Positions 9,732 through 19,758 of a DNA stretch of 40,992 nucleotides are shown one piece after another. The notes under the pieces were generated by a model that saw only the letters and a list, made by a program, of their open reading frames with translations, was not told the DNA's origin and did no database searches. The number at the start of each line of letters is the position of its first letter. The stretch's first letter is position 1. Source of the DNA: Anthoceros angustus. Lineage: Eukaryota; Streptophyta; Anthocerotopsida; Anthocerotales; Anthocerotaceae. Made by a program: the position numbers and the translations under genes. The stretch lies in contig VJWM01000359.1 in assembly GCA_010909165.1 (NCBI GenBank), positions 1-40,992 of the forward strand, read 5' to 3'.

Positions 9732-9794
9732 CCGTATACGGTATACGGTGTGAAATGAACTTTTAATGAGGCCCATTTTGTGCTGTCATTAAAA
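9732..9794. promoter_or_regulatory. Palindrome cluster ahead of the transfer region
   Basis: CCGTATACGGTATACGG at 9732-9748 holds two GTATAC palindromes overlapped in tandem. An inverted repeat follows: TTTTAATGA (9761-9769) and TCATTAAAA (9786-9794). No gene covers 9602-9907. The layout fits an operator or a DNA-processing site for the element. Confidence 0.45.
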
Positions 9795-9907
9795 CAAAAC
9801 GATTATGGTTATTTCTGGGAACTTATTTAAGGGGTGGTTTTGTAGGATTGTATTATGCAACGATATTCCTGCTTTTTTCAGGAAAGGAATAAAGTTAGCT
9901 GGCGGGC

Positions 9908-10261
9908 ATGGGGGCTGAAAGAAAAAGAAAACGGCTGAACAGGTTTTGTTCAGATCAGCAGGCAATAAAGAGAATGAGCCAATTGATGGTGCATACAGCA
10001 CCAATGCATTCACTGGTAGACGAACTACAGGCATACATAAGCCAGGCAGGAAAACAGGATGCAAGCAAGGAAGAGGTAAGCGCATCATTAAAGAATATAC
10101 TTCAGAAATATCCTGCCATTAAGGGATCATTGTTTCAGGAAGGAATTACAAATCTTATAGCGGTAATAAGCGAAAATAATTGCGGTATTCATTTTAGTGC
10201 AGATGAATTATGAGTTGTGGATGTATTGAGTTCCGCAATCAACCTCATCCATACCAAGTGA
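9908..10261 (+). CDS. Hypothetical protein of the transfer element
   Basis: A helical protein of about 115 residues includes MHSLVDELQAYISQAGKQDA, SLKNILQKYPAIKGSLFQEG and NLIAVISENNCGIHFSADEL. One further base would carry the frame on into VVDVLSSAINLIHTK, ending at 10261 inside the left arm region of a large hairpin. No family is recognised. Its place, between rteC and traE, suggests a transfer-region accessory gene. The N-terminal start at 9908 is uncertain. Confidence 0.55.
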
Positions 10262-10307
10262 GCAGGAAACCCAAGTGCGTAAGATGCTGGTGTGGATGAG
10301 GTTTTTT
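10241..10307 (+). terminator. Long hairpin 1 with T tract
   Basis: AACCTCATCCATACC (10241-10255) pairs with GGTGTGGATGAGGTT (10289-10303), a 15-bp stem with one G-U pair. The loop is 33 bases and a T run follows. It acts as a terminator for the upstream gene or as an attenuator for the tra operon. Confidence 0.75.
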
Positions 10308-10397
10308 AAAAAGGAAAAGAGGTGGGCGGTTTTATAATGATCCTGTATGATTTAGTGTGTTTGGTTTTGTGCGTAAGCAAATGATACAGTGATTACA

Positions 10398-10460
10398 GCC
10401 CCACTTGTACAAATGTGAGGATGGATTGTGAGATTGCAGATTTGTATAAGTGGGGCTTTT
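10398..10460 (+). terminator. Long hairpin 2 with T tract
   Basis: GCCCCACTTGTACAAAT (10398-10414) pairs with ATTTGTATAAGTGGGGC (10440-10456), a 17-bp stem with G-U pairs. The loop is 25 bases and TTTT follows. It lies 76 bases before the traE start and so is placed to govern read-through into the transfer operon. Confidence 0.75.
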
Positions 10461-10535
10461 ATTAAAGTCAGTTAGTTCTTAATTGAATTTTCATTTATAA
10501 CAAAAAAGGAAAGTGTGTATGAAAGTGAGGTGTGT

Positions 10536-10854
10536 ATGAACTCCTTTAGGGGTAAAGGGTGGGTGCTGCGTGCATCTGTGAGTGCAGTTCTTTATTTATG
10601 GGTATTACCAGCATGGCGCAGGATGGTATTGCGGGCATTAATGAGGCTAATATGAGAGTACGTGGATACTTTGACGTTGGGTGTAACCTTATGTATGCTG
10701 TTGGTGCTATTCTGGCTTGATCGGCGCTGTGCGTGTGTATCAGAAATGGAGTAATGGACACCCTGATACGGGATCAACAGCGGCGGCGTGGTTCGGTAGC
10801 TGCGTGTTTTTAGTAATCGTGGCAACAGTATTAAAATCATTCTTCGGCATCTAA
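10536..10854 (+). CDS. traE: Conjugative transposon protein TraE (DUF4134)
   Basis: This is a small inner-membrane protein of the Bacteroides-type T4SS, the likely VirB2/VirB3-like pilin position. After the N-terminal segment RASVSAVLY and one indel, the mature part begins near MAQDGIAGINEANMRVRGYF, then CNLMYAVGAIL, and after a second indel VYQKWSNGHPDTGSTAAAWF and VFLVIVATVLKSFFGI. Two membrane helices flank a short polar loop, the usual DUF4134 plan. It is ten bases ahead of traF. Confidence 0.88.
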
Positions 10855-10863
10855 AACGTGGGT

Positions 10864-11181
10864 ATGGCAAATAGTGTTTATGGTATCAATAAGGGCATTA
10901 ATAAGAGCCTTGAATTTGGGGGCTGAAAGCCCAGTATATATGGTATCTCGGCGGTGGCTTACTTGGTCTGCTGGTGCTGTTTGCCATACTCTACATTGCC
11001 GGCGTTAACTCGTTTGTGTGTGTGGGATAATTGCTATAGCCACAGGCTTTTGTTTTCTTATGTATATAAACTAAGTAACAAATATGGTGAGTACGGCATG
11101 ATGAAACAATTAGCGAAACGAAGTTTACCGGATTTGATTAAATGTAATTCGAGGAAGTGCTTTATGAAAGCAAGTAAGTAG
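10864..11181 (+). CDS. traF: Conjugative transposon protein TraF (DUF4133)
   Basis: The family signature is clear: SVYGINKGINKSLEFGGLKA then YIWYLGGGLLGLLVLFAILY. A second membrane stretch follows (VGIIAIATGFCFLMYI, after an indel), and a basic tail LSNKYGEYGMMKQLAKRSLP. Length is about 105 residues, as expected. It has two membrane helices with a basic cytoplasmic tail and is VirB3-like in position. One or two bases are missing in homopolymers (GGGGG and GTGTGTGTG). Confidence 0.88.
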
Positions 11182-11202
11182 TGAACGTATAAAAGTGTGA
11201 AA

Positions 11203-13618
11203 ATGGAAAAGTGGTTGAGTGAAATACTCCTATTATGGATGTGGAGCATGATATGATTGTATCAAAACAAGGATGTTACCCTTGTTTTTGAATGTGAATT
11301 GCCAGAGATATTTACCCTATCGGGTGCAGATTATGAAACTCTGCACCAGGCTTTGTAAAAGCTATTAAAGTTCTTCCTAAGTTTTCCATTCTGCATAAAC
11401 AGGATTGGTTTATTCAATCTGCATACGAAGCAAACTTTTAAAAGACGATACCAGTTTTTTGACCAGGAGCAGCGAAAGGTTTTTTAACGAGAGACCTTTC
11501 CTTGACCACAAGTGCTACATTCTGCTTACTAAGAAAGCTGTAGGTAGGAAGCCATCGAGTTCTATTTTTCCAGCCTGATCCGGTCATCTATAGTTCCGGA
11601 GTTTTCGCTTAATCCTGTTTTAGTACAGGAATTTTAGATAGCGTCGGTCAATTCAAACGCATTCTTGAAGACAGCAATTTTATCAAGTTACGAAGGCTCA
11701 AAGACCATGAGTTGGTAAGTCAGCAGAACAAAGCAGGACTGATAGAAAATACTGTTTTCTGACAGAGGGAGAACAAGTGCCGGTGATGCGGGATATGCAG
11801 TTAAAGAATAACCTGCAAATAGGAAACCAGCATTTACAATTATACACGCTCGAGCGGCTGAAGATCTCCCGGCCATGTGCGGGTCAAGGATTAACTATGA
11901 CAGGTATTCGACGGATAAAACAAAGTTCAGCGTAGGCTTTGCTGCCACCCTGGTCAACTGTTACCCTGTAATCACATATACAATCAATATATTTTTATTG
12001 AGGATAGCCATAAGACTATTCAAAACTAGAAAGCAAGCGGTTAAAGCTGCAATCTTTATCGGCTTACAGCAGGAGAATGCCATATCAAGGGATGCGGTGA
12101 ATGATTTTCTTAATGAAGCTGTGAGTGATCAGCGAATACCTGTAAAAAGCCCATTTCAATGTATTGGTTTGACGGATAATGCCGAAGAGCAAAAGGACTT
12201 AAAAACATAGTTTCATCGGCTCTTGCTCAAATGGATGCCGTTGCTAAACAGGAAACCGCAGGTGCAGCGCAAATTTTAAGGAATACCGGGTAATGCTGCG
12301 GATTTTCCACTTAACGATACGTTCGACACATTCGGGGAACAAGTTTTGCTTTCTGAATTTGGAGACCAATTATCGTTCTTCTCTTAGTCCGGTTGGTATT
12401 CGCCTGGGTGATCGGCTTACCGGCAGGCCGGTGCATGTAGATATAAGCGATGAGCCGGTTAAGAAAGGAATATGTACCAACAGGAATAAATTTATTTTAG
12501 GCCCATCAGGTTCTGGAAAATCTTTCTTTACCAATCACATGGTAAGAAGCTACTATGAACAAGGAACGCACATTGTTTTAGTAGATGTAGGTCATAGTTA
12601 CAAGGGATTATGTGATATGGTGAATGGATACTACTTCACCTATTCAGAAAAGATCTATCCGTTTTAATCCATTTTATATTTCGTTTGGTGATACACTGGA
12701 TACAGAGAAAAGGAAAGCATCAAAACAATGCTTTTGGCATTGTGGAAAAAGGACGACGAAAACTTTAACCGCAGTGAATATGTAGCACTATCCAATGCGT
12801 TGCAGGGTATTATGAAAAGTTGATAAAAAATAGCATTTTTCCATGCTTTAATAGTTTTACGAATACCTGCGGGATGATTTTGTAGTGGTGCTGAAAGAGG
12901 ATAAGGTAAAAGAAAAGATTTTGACGTATCTAATTTTCTACGTTTTACGCCCATACTACACCGGTGGTGAATTTGATTATTTACTAAACGCTACGGAGAA
13001 CCTGGATTTATTGCAAGAACGGTTCATTGTCTTTGAACTGGACAATATTAAGGATCATCCAATATTGTTTCCGGTGGTTACAATCATCATAATGGAGGTC
13101 TTTATCAGCAAAATGCGAAAGCTAAAGGCGTTCGCAAAATGATACTGATAGAAGAAGCATGGAAGGCGATTGCCCGTGAGGGAATGGCAGAGTATATAAA
13201 ATATTTGTTTAAGACCGTAAGAAAATTCTACGGCGAAGCTATAGTAGTAACACAGGAGGTTGAGGATATTATTTCTTCGCCGGTTGTAAAACAGGCGATC
13301 ATTAATAATTCAGATTGTAAAATCTTACTTGACCAAAGTATCAAAATAAATTTGATCAGATACAAGAATTGTTAGGCTTGACCGAAAAGGAAAAAGCACT
13401 CGTTCTGTCTGTTAACAAGGCAAATGATCCTACTAAGAAATACAAGTTTTATTTCTTTAGGCGGAGTGTTATCTAAGGTATATCGTACAGAGGTTTCTTT
13501 GGAAGAGTACCTTGCCTATACAACGGAAGAATCTGAAAAGTAAAAGTACAGGAATACAAAAAGGTTGAGGTGTGCTGAAAGGTATAGGATACCTGCTAAT
13601 GAAATGAGGTCTGCGTAA
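11203..13618 (+). CDS. traG: TraG-family conjugation ATPase (VirB4-like)
   Basis: This is the large cytoplasmic ATPase that powers assembly of the transfer apparatus. The N-terminal domain reads MEKWLSEIL, then KQGDVTLVFECELPEIFTLS. The Walker A motif is LGPSGSGKSFFTNHMVRSYY (about 12505-12565), followed by TNRNK and DVGHSYKGLCDMVNGYYF. The later domain has FIVFELDNIKDHPILFPVVT, the Walker B region MILIEEAWKAIAREGMAEYI with the conserved acidic pair, and TQEVEDIISSPVVKQAIINN with the ATPase sensor-like NNSDCKILLDQ. About 800 residues are spanned, normal for TraG of CTnDOT type. More than ten indels are present, notably in 11450-12300. Confidence 0.9.
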
Positions 13619-13667
13619 GTATAAAAGGCATGATTTTCGTAAATTAGAGTAACTAAAAATCAGTATT

Positions 13668-14044
13668 ATGAAAAGTTATTAGGCATTTCTTAGCACTTTC
13701 AATTATGTTATACGCTTGCAATAATGCCGGAGGCGATGATACGGCTAGTTCTATTCCGGGCACTTATGTTTTAGAGATAGATTCGGAGTATGCAAAAGGT
13801 ATGGATTCCCTGATCGTTACCTTATTGGACAAGGAAGCTGGAACTTTCATAATTGATAAGCAATACGGATTTATGCGTTACCGGAAGGAAAAGAAGCCGG
13901 GCGGGATCATAAATCGGATAAGTTTACTGTTGCTTATAACAAAGAACACAGGCAGTTGTATGATAGCCAACAGGGTCAAACATTTACCTACGTTCCAGAC
14001 AAAAAGTATTGCTGGGAAACACAGAGTACAAGAAAATTGATTAG
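13668..14044 (+). CDS. Putative lipoprotein of the tra operon
   Basis: A signal peptide and lipobox (LGISLALSIMLYACNN, after one indel) mark a lipoprotein. The mature part contains IPGTYVLEIDSEYAKGMDSL and a short beta-rich body, and ends at 14044 in a frame reading VLLLGNTEYKKID. Lipoproteins of this size occur between traG and the TraI-like gene in related elements. The function is unknown; it may anchor or stabilise the outer part of the apparatus. Confidence 0.65.
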
Positions 14045-14067
14045 TAATAACTCAAAATTTGGATGCT

Positions 14068-14725
14068 ATGAAGAAAGTGGTGGTAATGGTAGTGTTGTGT
14101 TTGGGACTTACGATAGCACCCACGCAAAAGAGCCATGCAATTGTATGGGAGGAGGTAGTAAGAGCATTAGTTGCCGCTATAAAGGCGATGGATATGGCTG
14201 TACAGCGTTTGCAGAATAAAACGATTTGGCTGCAAAATGCTCAAAAACGTTGAAAATACTTTAACGAAATTGAAGCTAAACGAAATTTCCGAATGGACGG
14301 ATAAGCAGAAAGAGCAATACGCCAAATATTTTGATGAATTGAAGAAAGTTAAAGAGGCGATAAGCGGTTATAAGAAGGTTAAGGAGATTATGGAAAACAG
14401 GTGCGGATCGAGTATAAAACCGCTTTTGCATTATTCAGACAGGATAAAACTTTACCAGTCAGGAAGTGGAATATATGGTAAAGTATATACCGGAATAGTG
14501 GATGAAAGCATTAAAAACATTAATCAGCTTTTTCTTGTAATCAATGTTGCCAAAACACAAATGACGGATGGTAAACGCCTGAAAATTATAAGTAGCGTAG
14601 CAGGACATATAGACGAAAACCTAAATGATCTTAGGGCTTTTAACAGTGAGAATGCAAAGTTAAGCCCAACGTGCAAAAGATGAAAAAGAGGTGGCCAGGT
14701 TAAAGCTATGTACGGACTACAATAA
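14068..14725 (+). CDS. TraI-like (DUF4141-type) conjugal transfer protein, first paralogue
   Basis: A signal peptide (VVVMVVLCLGLTIAP with SHA cleavage) leads to a helical periplasmic protein. Visible segments: IVWEEVVRALVAAIKAMDMA, VQRLQNKTIWLQNAQK, EWTDKQKEQYAKYFDELKKV, IYGKVYTGIVDESIKNINQL. The end, KDEKEVARLKAMYG, lies one frame over. Proteins in this position in CTnDOT-type operons are annotated TraI or DUF4141 and resemble VirB5. The start is taken at the ATG at 14068 after a weak purine-rich site. It is the first of three related genes. Confidence 0.75.
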
Positions 14726-14737
14726 AATTACCTATCC

Positions 14738-15347
14738 ATGAAAGCAAAATACTATGTTGTTTATTGATGTTTTGTTGTTTGGGCAGCCATGCCCAAACAA
14801 AACAAATAAAACTTTATTTGCAGCAAATAGCTGCTAATAAGGTATATATCGAATACCTGCAAAAGGGTATCGAATTGCCAAAAGTGGGTTAACAACTATA
14901 GGTAATATTAAGAATGGTCACTACAAACTAGATGGTGATTTTTTAATACCCTTGAATCTGTTAACCCTAATGTTCGGAACTATAGCAAAGTATCGGAGAT
15001 TATTTCATTGCAGGTTGAGGTTGTTAAAAACTATAAGGCAGCACTTCGACGGGCAAAGGAAAGCGGTGTGTTTCAAAATGACGAGTTGGGCTATATTGGT
15101 CGTGTCTTTGACAATCTTGTAACCGGGTGCATGGATTTAACTGATGAACTTATTTTATTTATTGGTAGTGGAAAGCTGAAAATGAGTGACGACGAAAGAA
15201 TTAAGCGAATTGATCAGGTTCATAGTGATATGAAGGAACGCTATGTGTTTAACAATAGCTTTTCCTCTGACATTTCCACTATGACATTGCAAAAGGGTTA
15301 AGGAATTGAGTGATGCTGAAAGAGTAGGAAAGATGTATGGAAGATAA
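14738..15347 (+). CDS. TraI-like conjugal transfer protein, second paralogue
   Basis: It starts MKAKYYVV with a hydrophobic signal and SHAQTKQIK. After indels come the segments SGLTTIGNIKNGHYKLDGDF, VEVVKNYKAALRRAKESGVF and DELGYIGRVFDNLVTGCMDL. Then follow LKMSDDERIKRIDQVHSDMK and the closing ELSDAERVGKMYGR. The last 120 residues align with the next gene, including the shared motif KLxMSDDERxxxID. No known enzymatic motif is present. It is probably a periplasmic component of the transfer apparatus. Confidence 0.7.
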
Positions 15348-15383
15348 AGATTAGACTGTTTTGTGAACAAGAAAATGTGTAGC

Positions 15384-16011
15384 ATGAAAAATAGTTGTGG
15401 TCTTGTGTTTAATATCCTGTGGGCTAATGACAGGGTAAAGCGACTGCTCAGGTTAATGAATTAGCACAGCTTGCTTTGAATATTGAGAAATTAGCACAGT
15501 TTCGCCAGATACTTTCTGATATGAAAAGGGATACGAAATCCTTACTGGCGGTTACAATACTATCAAAATATCAGCAAAGGAAATTTTGAATTGCATAAAG
15601 TATTTCTTGATGGATTAATGGAGTTAGCCCTGCCATTCGTAATTATAAAAGGTTGCTGATATTATAGATTACCAGGTTAAGCTAGTTCGGGAGTATAAGG
15701 GTGCTTACGGACGATTTAAGGAAACGGAATTGCTCAACTCCGACGAGATCGAATATATAGGAAAGGTATATGGCAACCTCTTTGACTTGTCCGTTAAAAC
15801 CTTGATGACCTTTTTACCGTTATAACTTCAAATAAGTTGCGAATGAGCGACGATGAACGTTTAGCTGCGATTGATAAAATCTTTTCGATATGCAGGAAAA
15901 GCTTTTATTTCTTCTTCGGCATTTTAATAGTACAACATCCGTTTTACTACTACAGCGGGCGAAAGAGAAAGAGAAGTAGGGAACGTTCAGCAATACTACA
16001 ACTTAAAGTAA
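15384..16011 (+). CDS. TraI-like conjugal transfer protein, third paralogue
   Basis: It aligns with the preceding gene: VNELAQLALNIEKLAQFRQI, YNTIKNISKGNFELHKVFLD, VKLVREYKGAYGRFKETELL, DEIEYIGKVYGNLFDLSVKN, and LRMSDDERLAAIDKIFSDMQ. It ends near VGNVQQYYNLK. At least five indels are present. Tandem duplication of the same family suggests subunits with slightly different roles, as with VirB5-like minor components. The function is inferred from operon position only. Confidence 0.7.
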
Positions 16012-16078
16012 TTGCATTGAATGATTTTCGATGTTGGTGTGTACAGGTAATGTGAGTTTGGGTAACTAAAATCAGGAT

Positions 16079-17308
16079 ATGCAACGAAGGAAAGTGATTG
16101 CTTTAATAGCAATAGTGGGTTTATTGTGCCCAATGATAAGTCATGCACAGGATGGCGGCCTGGCAGGTGAAATTAAGAGTTTACATAGTGTGTTGGATGC
16201 ACTCTATGATGAAATGATGCCGCTTTGCAGTCAATTAATCGGTGTGGAAGAGCCATTGCCGGATTTGCGGCCTTGTGTGGTATATAGCCCCGGGTATGGG
16301 CGCATTTGGCAAGAGCTGAACCTATTGATTTCTACCTCTGTTTAAGCCTTTTGTTTTAGGCTTCGCCATTTTAATTTTTCCGTCTGTAATAGCCATGATT
16401 AACGCTGTAATGAAACCAACTGTTTCAGGAACGGAGCAAATGGTAAATAATTCAGATAAGGCAGTAGCCTTGTTGTTAAAACAAAAGGAAGAGGCCATTA
16501 AGAAACGGATTACTGGAAAATGTATGTTGGCGAATCTGGTAATGGTGACCGGACAGGTGGTATAAATATTCCCATGACGGGGAAGATCCCAGTAAAGAAG
16601 GCTTCTTTGCTGGTATTGGCAATGATATAAAGTTTGCTTTTGCGAAAGCGGGCTACAACTTCAGGAATGCCATAAAGGAAGTTATTGCGGAAATATTACA
16701 GTTGTTATTTGCAGCGGTTGCTCTGTGCATAAATACTATGCGGACGTTTAACCTGATCATTTTAGCGATCCTGGGCCCGCTAGTGTTTGGATTAAGCGTT
16801 TTGATGGTTTTGGACACTCATTAAAGCAGTGGTTAGCCAGGTATCTTAATGTTTTTATGGTTGCCCATCTGCAACATTTTTGGGGCTGTTATCGGCAAAA
16901 TCCAGGAGAATATGCTAAAGCTGGATTTGTCCCAAATAGGCGAAACAGGGACACATTTTTAGCCGTACAGATATGGGCTACCTCATATTCTTAATCATCG
17001 GAATTTTGGCTACACAACGGTCCCAAGTATTGCTAACTACATAGTGTTTGTTACCACTGGTGATGCGCTTACTGGTAAAGTGTCGGGAGCTGGCAGCAGT
17101 TACGGGAACGGCAGTAGGGACAGGTGTAGCGGCGGGTGTAGCTGCTGGTGGGCGTATGCTTGAAGGCAGAAAACCTTATGAATACTCCGGGCTACATTAA
17201 CCAGTGGTTACAATCAAGGGGCAGCGGTTCCGGTTTTGGAGCAAGTGTGGACGTGCTTACGGTAAAGCAAGCCAGTATTTAAAAGACAAACTTTCTGGAA
17301 ATTCTTAA
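16079..17308 (+). CDS. traJ: Conjugative transposon protein TraJ (VirB6-like membrane protein)
   Basis: A signal peptide is followed by GGLAGEIKSLHSVLDALYDE and MMPLCSQLIGV. The second half holds several membrane helices: FKPFVLGFAILIFPSVIAMI, VIAEILQLLFAAVALCINTM, FNLIILAILGPLVFGLSVFD and VPSIANYIVFVTTGDALTGK. This is the TraJ pattern of CTnDOT-type systems, the polytopic channel component equivalent to VirB6. Length is about 385 residues. It ends LKDKLSGNS at 17308. Ten or so indels interrupt it. It lies 12 bases ahead of traK. Confidence 0.88.
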
Positions 17309-17319
17309 AACTAAAATCA

Positions 17320-17936
17320 ATGTTCAGTAAGATAAGTATTGATACAGCCTTTCGGTTTATCAGGCTGTTTACTTTAGTAGTAATAGTAGCTTGCTTTTCT
17401 CTTTGCGGTTTTGTTTTGTATCGAAGCTATAAACTGGCTGCTATTACTCAAAATAAGGTATATGTATTAGCCAATGGAAAGGCATTGGAAGCAATGGCGG
17501 CAGATAGGAAAGATAATATTGTTGTGGAGGCAAAGATCATGTAAAACCTTTCATCAATATTTCTTTACCTTGATCCGGATGATAAAGTGATTCAAAGCAA
17601 TATTACCAAAGCTCTGTATTTAGCAGATGGTCTGGCTAAACGCCAGTACGAGAATCTTAAAGAGGTAATTACTACACAAATATCATTGCCGGAAATATCA
17701 GCCAGCAGTTAACAGTAGATAGCGTAGCTGTAAATATAGATCAATACCCTTACTATTTCCAATGCTTTGCAACGCAGGAAATAATAAGGGCTACAAGCAT
17801 AGTTACCCGCACTTTGGTTACGGATGGTCACTTACGAAACGTAAGCAGGAGTGATAATAATTCACATGGTTTCTTAATCGAGAAGTGGAAAACCATTGAA
17901 AACAAGGATATAAAACTTCAAGCCGATAAAAGATGA
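17320..17936 (+). CDS. traK: Conjugative transposon protein TraK (VirB8-like)
   Basis: A bitopic membrane protein: a short cytoplasmic N-terminus (MFSKISIDTAFRFIRLF), one membrane helix (VVIVACFSLCGFVLYRSYKL) and then a periplasmic domain. That domain includes VYVLANGKALEAMAADRKDN, PDDKVIQSNITKALYLAD, QQLTVDSVAVNIDQYPYYFQ and FLIEKWKTIENKDIKLQAD. The stop overlaps the next start (ATGA at 17933-17936), showing coupled translation. TraK is the VirB8-like scaffold of the apparatus. Length is about 206 residues, as expected. Confidence 0.88.
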
Positions 17937-18040
17937 TACGATTTTTAAGAAAAGAAAAGGGAGTCCAGCAGGGTAAATGCTTTCTATAAAAAATACGTGA
18001 ACTGACTGAAAACGGCAGCGAAAATGGGCTGACTACATGA
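17933..18040 (+). CDS. Very small coupled reading frame between traK and the TraL-like gene
   Basis: This frame of about 35 codons starts at the ATGA that overlaps the traK stop (MIRFLRKEKG). With indels it ends at another ATGA overlap at 18037-18040. It is very basic. It may be the N-terminus of TraL rather than a separate protein. It is reported because both ends show coupling signals. Confidence 0.35.
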
Positions 18041-18447
18041 ATAAAAGTTTGAAAATGTATCTCCGTTTCGCATAAAATTATCCCCTGGTTTTATTTAGCC
18101 TATTCTTTGGCAGTGCGTGTTTGTTAATAGGTGTTCGTTCACTAAGCAAAAACAGAAAGTACAACGGTGCAAAAGATAAGTATGCCATCGCACATACTCT
18201 TACAGGATCAATACCCTATGATAGCAGTATGAGAAGGGCAACGCTATCGGTGGATGAAGTGGATAGGATAAAACAATTCAGAAAGTACTTAGATAGTCTT
18301 CTTGCTGCACCAAGTGGCAGGACCGTTTATGATAGCTTAATGTTACAAAGGCCCGGCCTCCTGGATAGCCTGCAAACAATTGAAAAGTATTTGATAACCA
18401 ATTTAAAACAAAGTGATATGGATAATGTGAAAAGAATGTGTCTTTAA
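18037..18447 (+). CDS. TraL-like small membrane protein
   Basis: The gene starts at the ATGA overlap (MNKS) and after indels shows a single membrane stretch, LFSLFFGSACLLIGVRSLSK. A soluble part follows: MRRATLSVDEVDRIKQFRKY, LDSLLAAPSGRTVYDSLMLQ and LLDSLQTIEKYLITNLK. Its place between traK and traM and its single helix match TraL, but it is longer than the TraL I know and the identity rests mainly on position. Confidence 0.5.
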
Positions 18448-19723
18448 AGGTGGAACGTAAAGGAAGTTTTTACTTTTCCTACCTGTATTAATATTCCCCT
18501 TATGACCTTAATGTTATGGGCAGTGGGGATAATCGGTACACCTCACGCATCTGGAAAAGAGAAAACAGAAATCGGGTTTAACCTAAATCTACCCAATCCT
18601 AAATTGGGAGGTGATAGTAATTGGAATAAGCTAAAGTTTTATGAGCAAGCGGATAAAGATTCTGCAAAGTATAAATCATTGTTGAAAAATGATCCCTTCT
18701 ATCAATCGTCACCGGCAAGTGAAAAATCACTTTGGGATACCGGCTATTCAATCCCGGATTTCAATTCCTCAAAAAACTTTCTTATGATCCTTACCCTTAT
18801 GAACTGAACAATAGGAAAGACCTAACGAGAGAAAGTTTATAAAAGTTGCAAGAGTTGAATAAAGAGCTTGAAGTCAGAGCATCAGATGATGACGATTCTT
18901 TTAATTCGACGACCAGGCGTGCAATACGGCAGATGTTAATTCTGCGGAGATTGACCGATTGGAAAGTATGATGCAACAAATGCAATCCGGCGAAAATGGC
19001 GACCCGGAAATGGATAGGATAAACGGCATGCTGGAAAAGATTCTTGACATTCAACATCCTGACAGAGTAAAGAATAAACTCAAAACTGAAAAGGAAGTAG
19101 AAAAAATGGAGTGTATGCTATCTGCAGATATTAGCCAGGACAATATTTCTCTTTTTGAAAATAGTTTGTCAGAAAGATTCAGGCTTGATAATGATTCCAT
19201 TTTCAAAGTTAATCCCTTTACTAAAGGGACGGGGTTTTATTCAATTAGTGATAAGATAGCTACAGATGAGCAGAATGCGATAAGGGCTATTATTCCTGAA
19301 GCACAAACCTTAATAACTGGTTCTACGGTTAAGCTTAGGTTAGTTGATGCTATTTCTGTCAACGGAATTATTGTGCCAAAGGATCAGTTAGTGTTTGGTA
19401 CTGCGGAACTAACCGGAGAAAGATTAACGATAGAAATTAACTCCATCCGGTATAAAATAATGTGCCCGTTTCCCTATCGGTGTATGACGTTGACGTATGC
19501 GGGAATCTATATGCCGGGGCCATCACCAGGGATGTTGCCAAGCAAAGCACAGACCAGGCAATACAAAGTATTGGTATTGCCTCTTGATCCCAGCATTGGA
19601 GCCCAGGCCGCCACAGCGGATATTACGGCAGCTAAAACCCTGTTTAGCAAAAACCAAGTTAGTCAGGTCGCCGTAAAATCCGGTTATGAGATTTTTCTAA
19701 AGGACAATAAGCAGTCTAATTAG
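18436..19723 (+). CDS. traM: Conjugative transposon protein TraM (VirB10-like)
   Basis: The first residues (about 18436-18530, frame-broken) form a membrane anchor ending TLMLWAVGIIGTPHAS. GFNLNLPNPKLGGDSNWNKL and YEQADKDSAKYKSLLKNDPF follow, then a helical linker (IDRLESMMQQMQSGENGDPE). The conserved C-terminal domain holds STVKLRLVDAISVNGIIVPK, LVFGTAELTGERLTIEINSI and, one frame over, GAITRDVAKQSTDQAIQSIG. It ends SGYEIFLKDNKQSN. About 425 residues. TraM is the VirB10-like protein spanning the inner membrane and periplasm. It has an intact 254-codon stretch at 18959-19723, the longest in the window. Confidence 0.9.
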
Positions 19724-19758
19724 GTTATTATTTATTCATTTTATAAATTTTTGTGAGT

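Noticed and set aside
10241-10460. Integron attC sites
   Set aside because: The hairpins lack clear paired core sites and are followed by T tracts; no integron integrase is present, so termination or attenuation is simpler.
11875-12210. 111-codon plus-strand frame
   Set aside because: It crosses frames within traG; the TraG motifs resume in the corrected frame on both sides.
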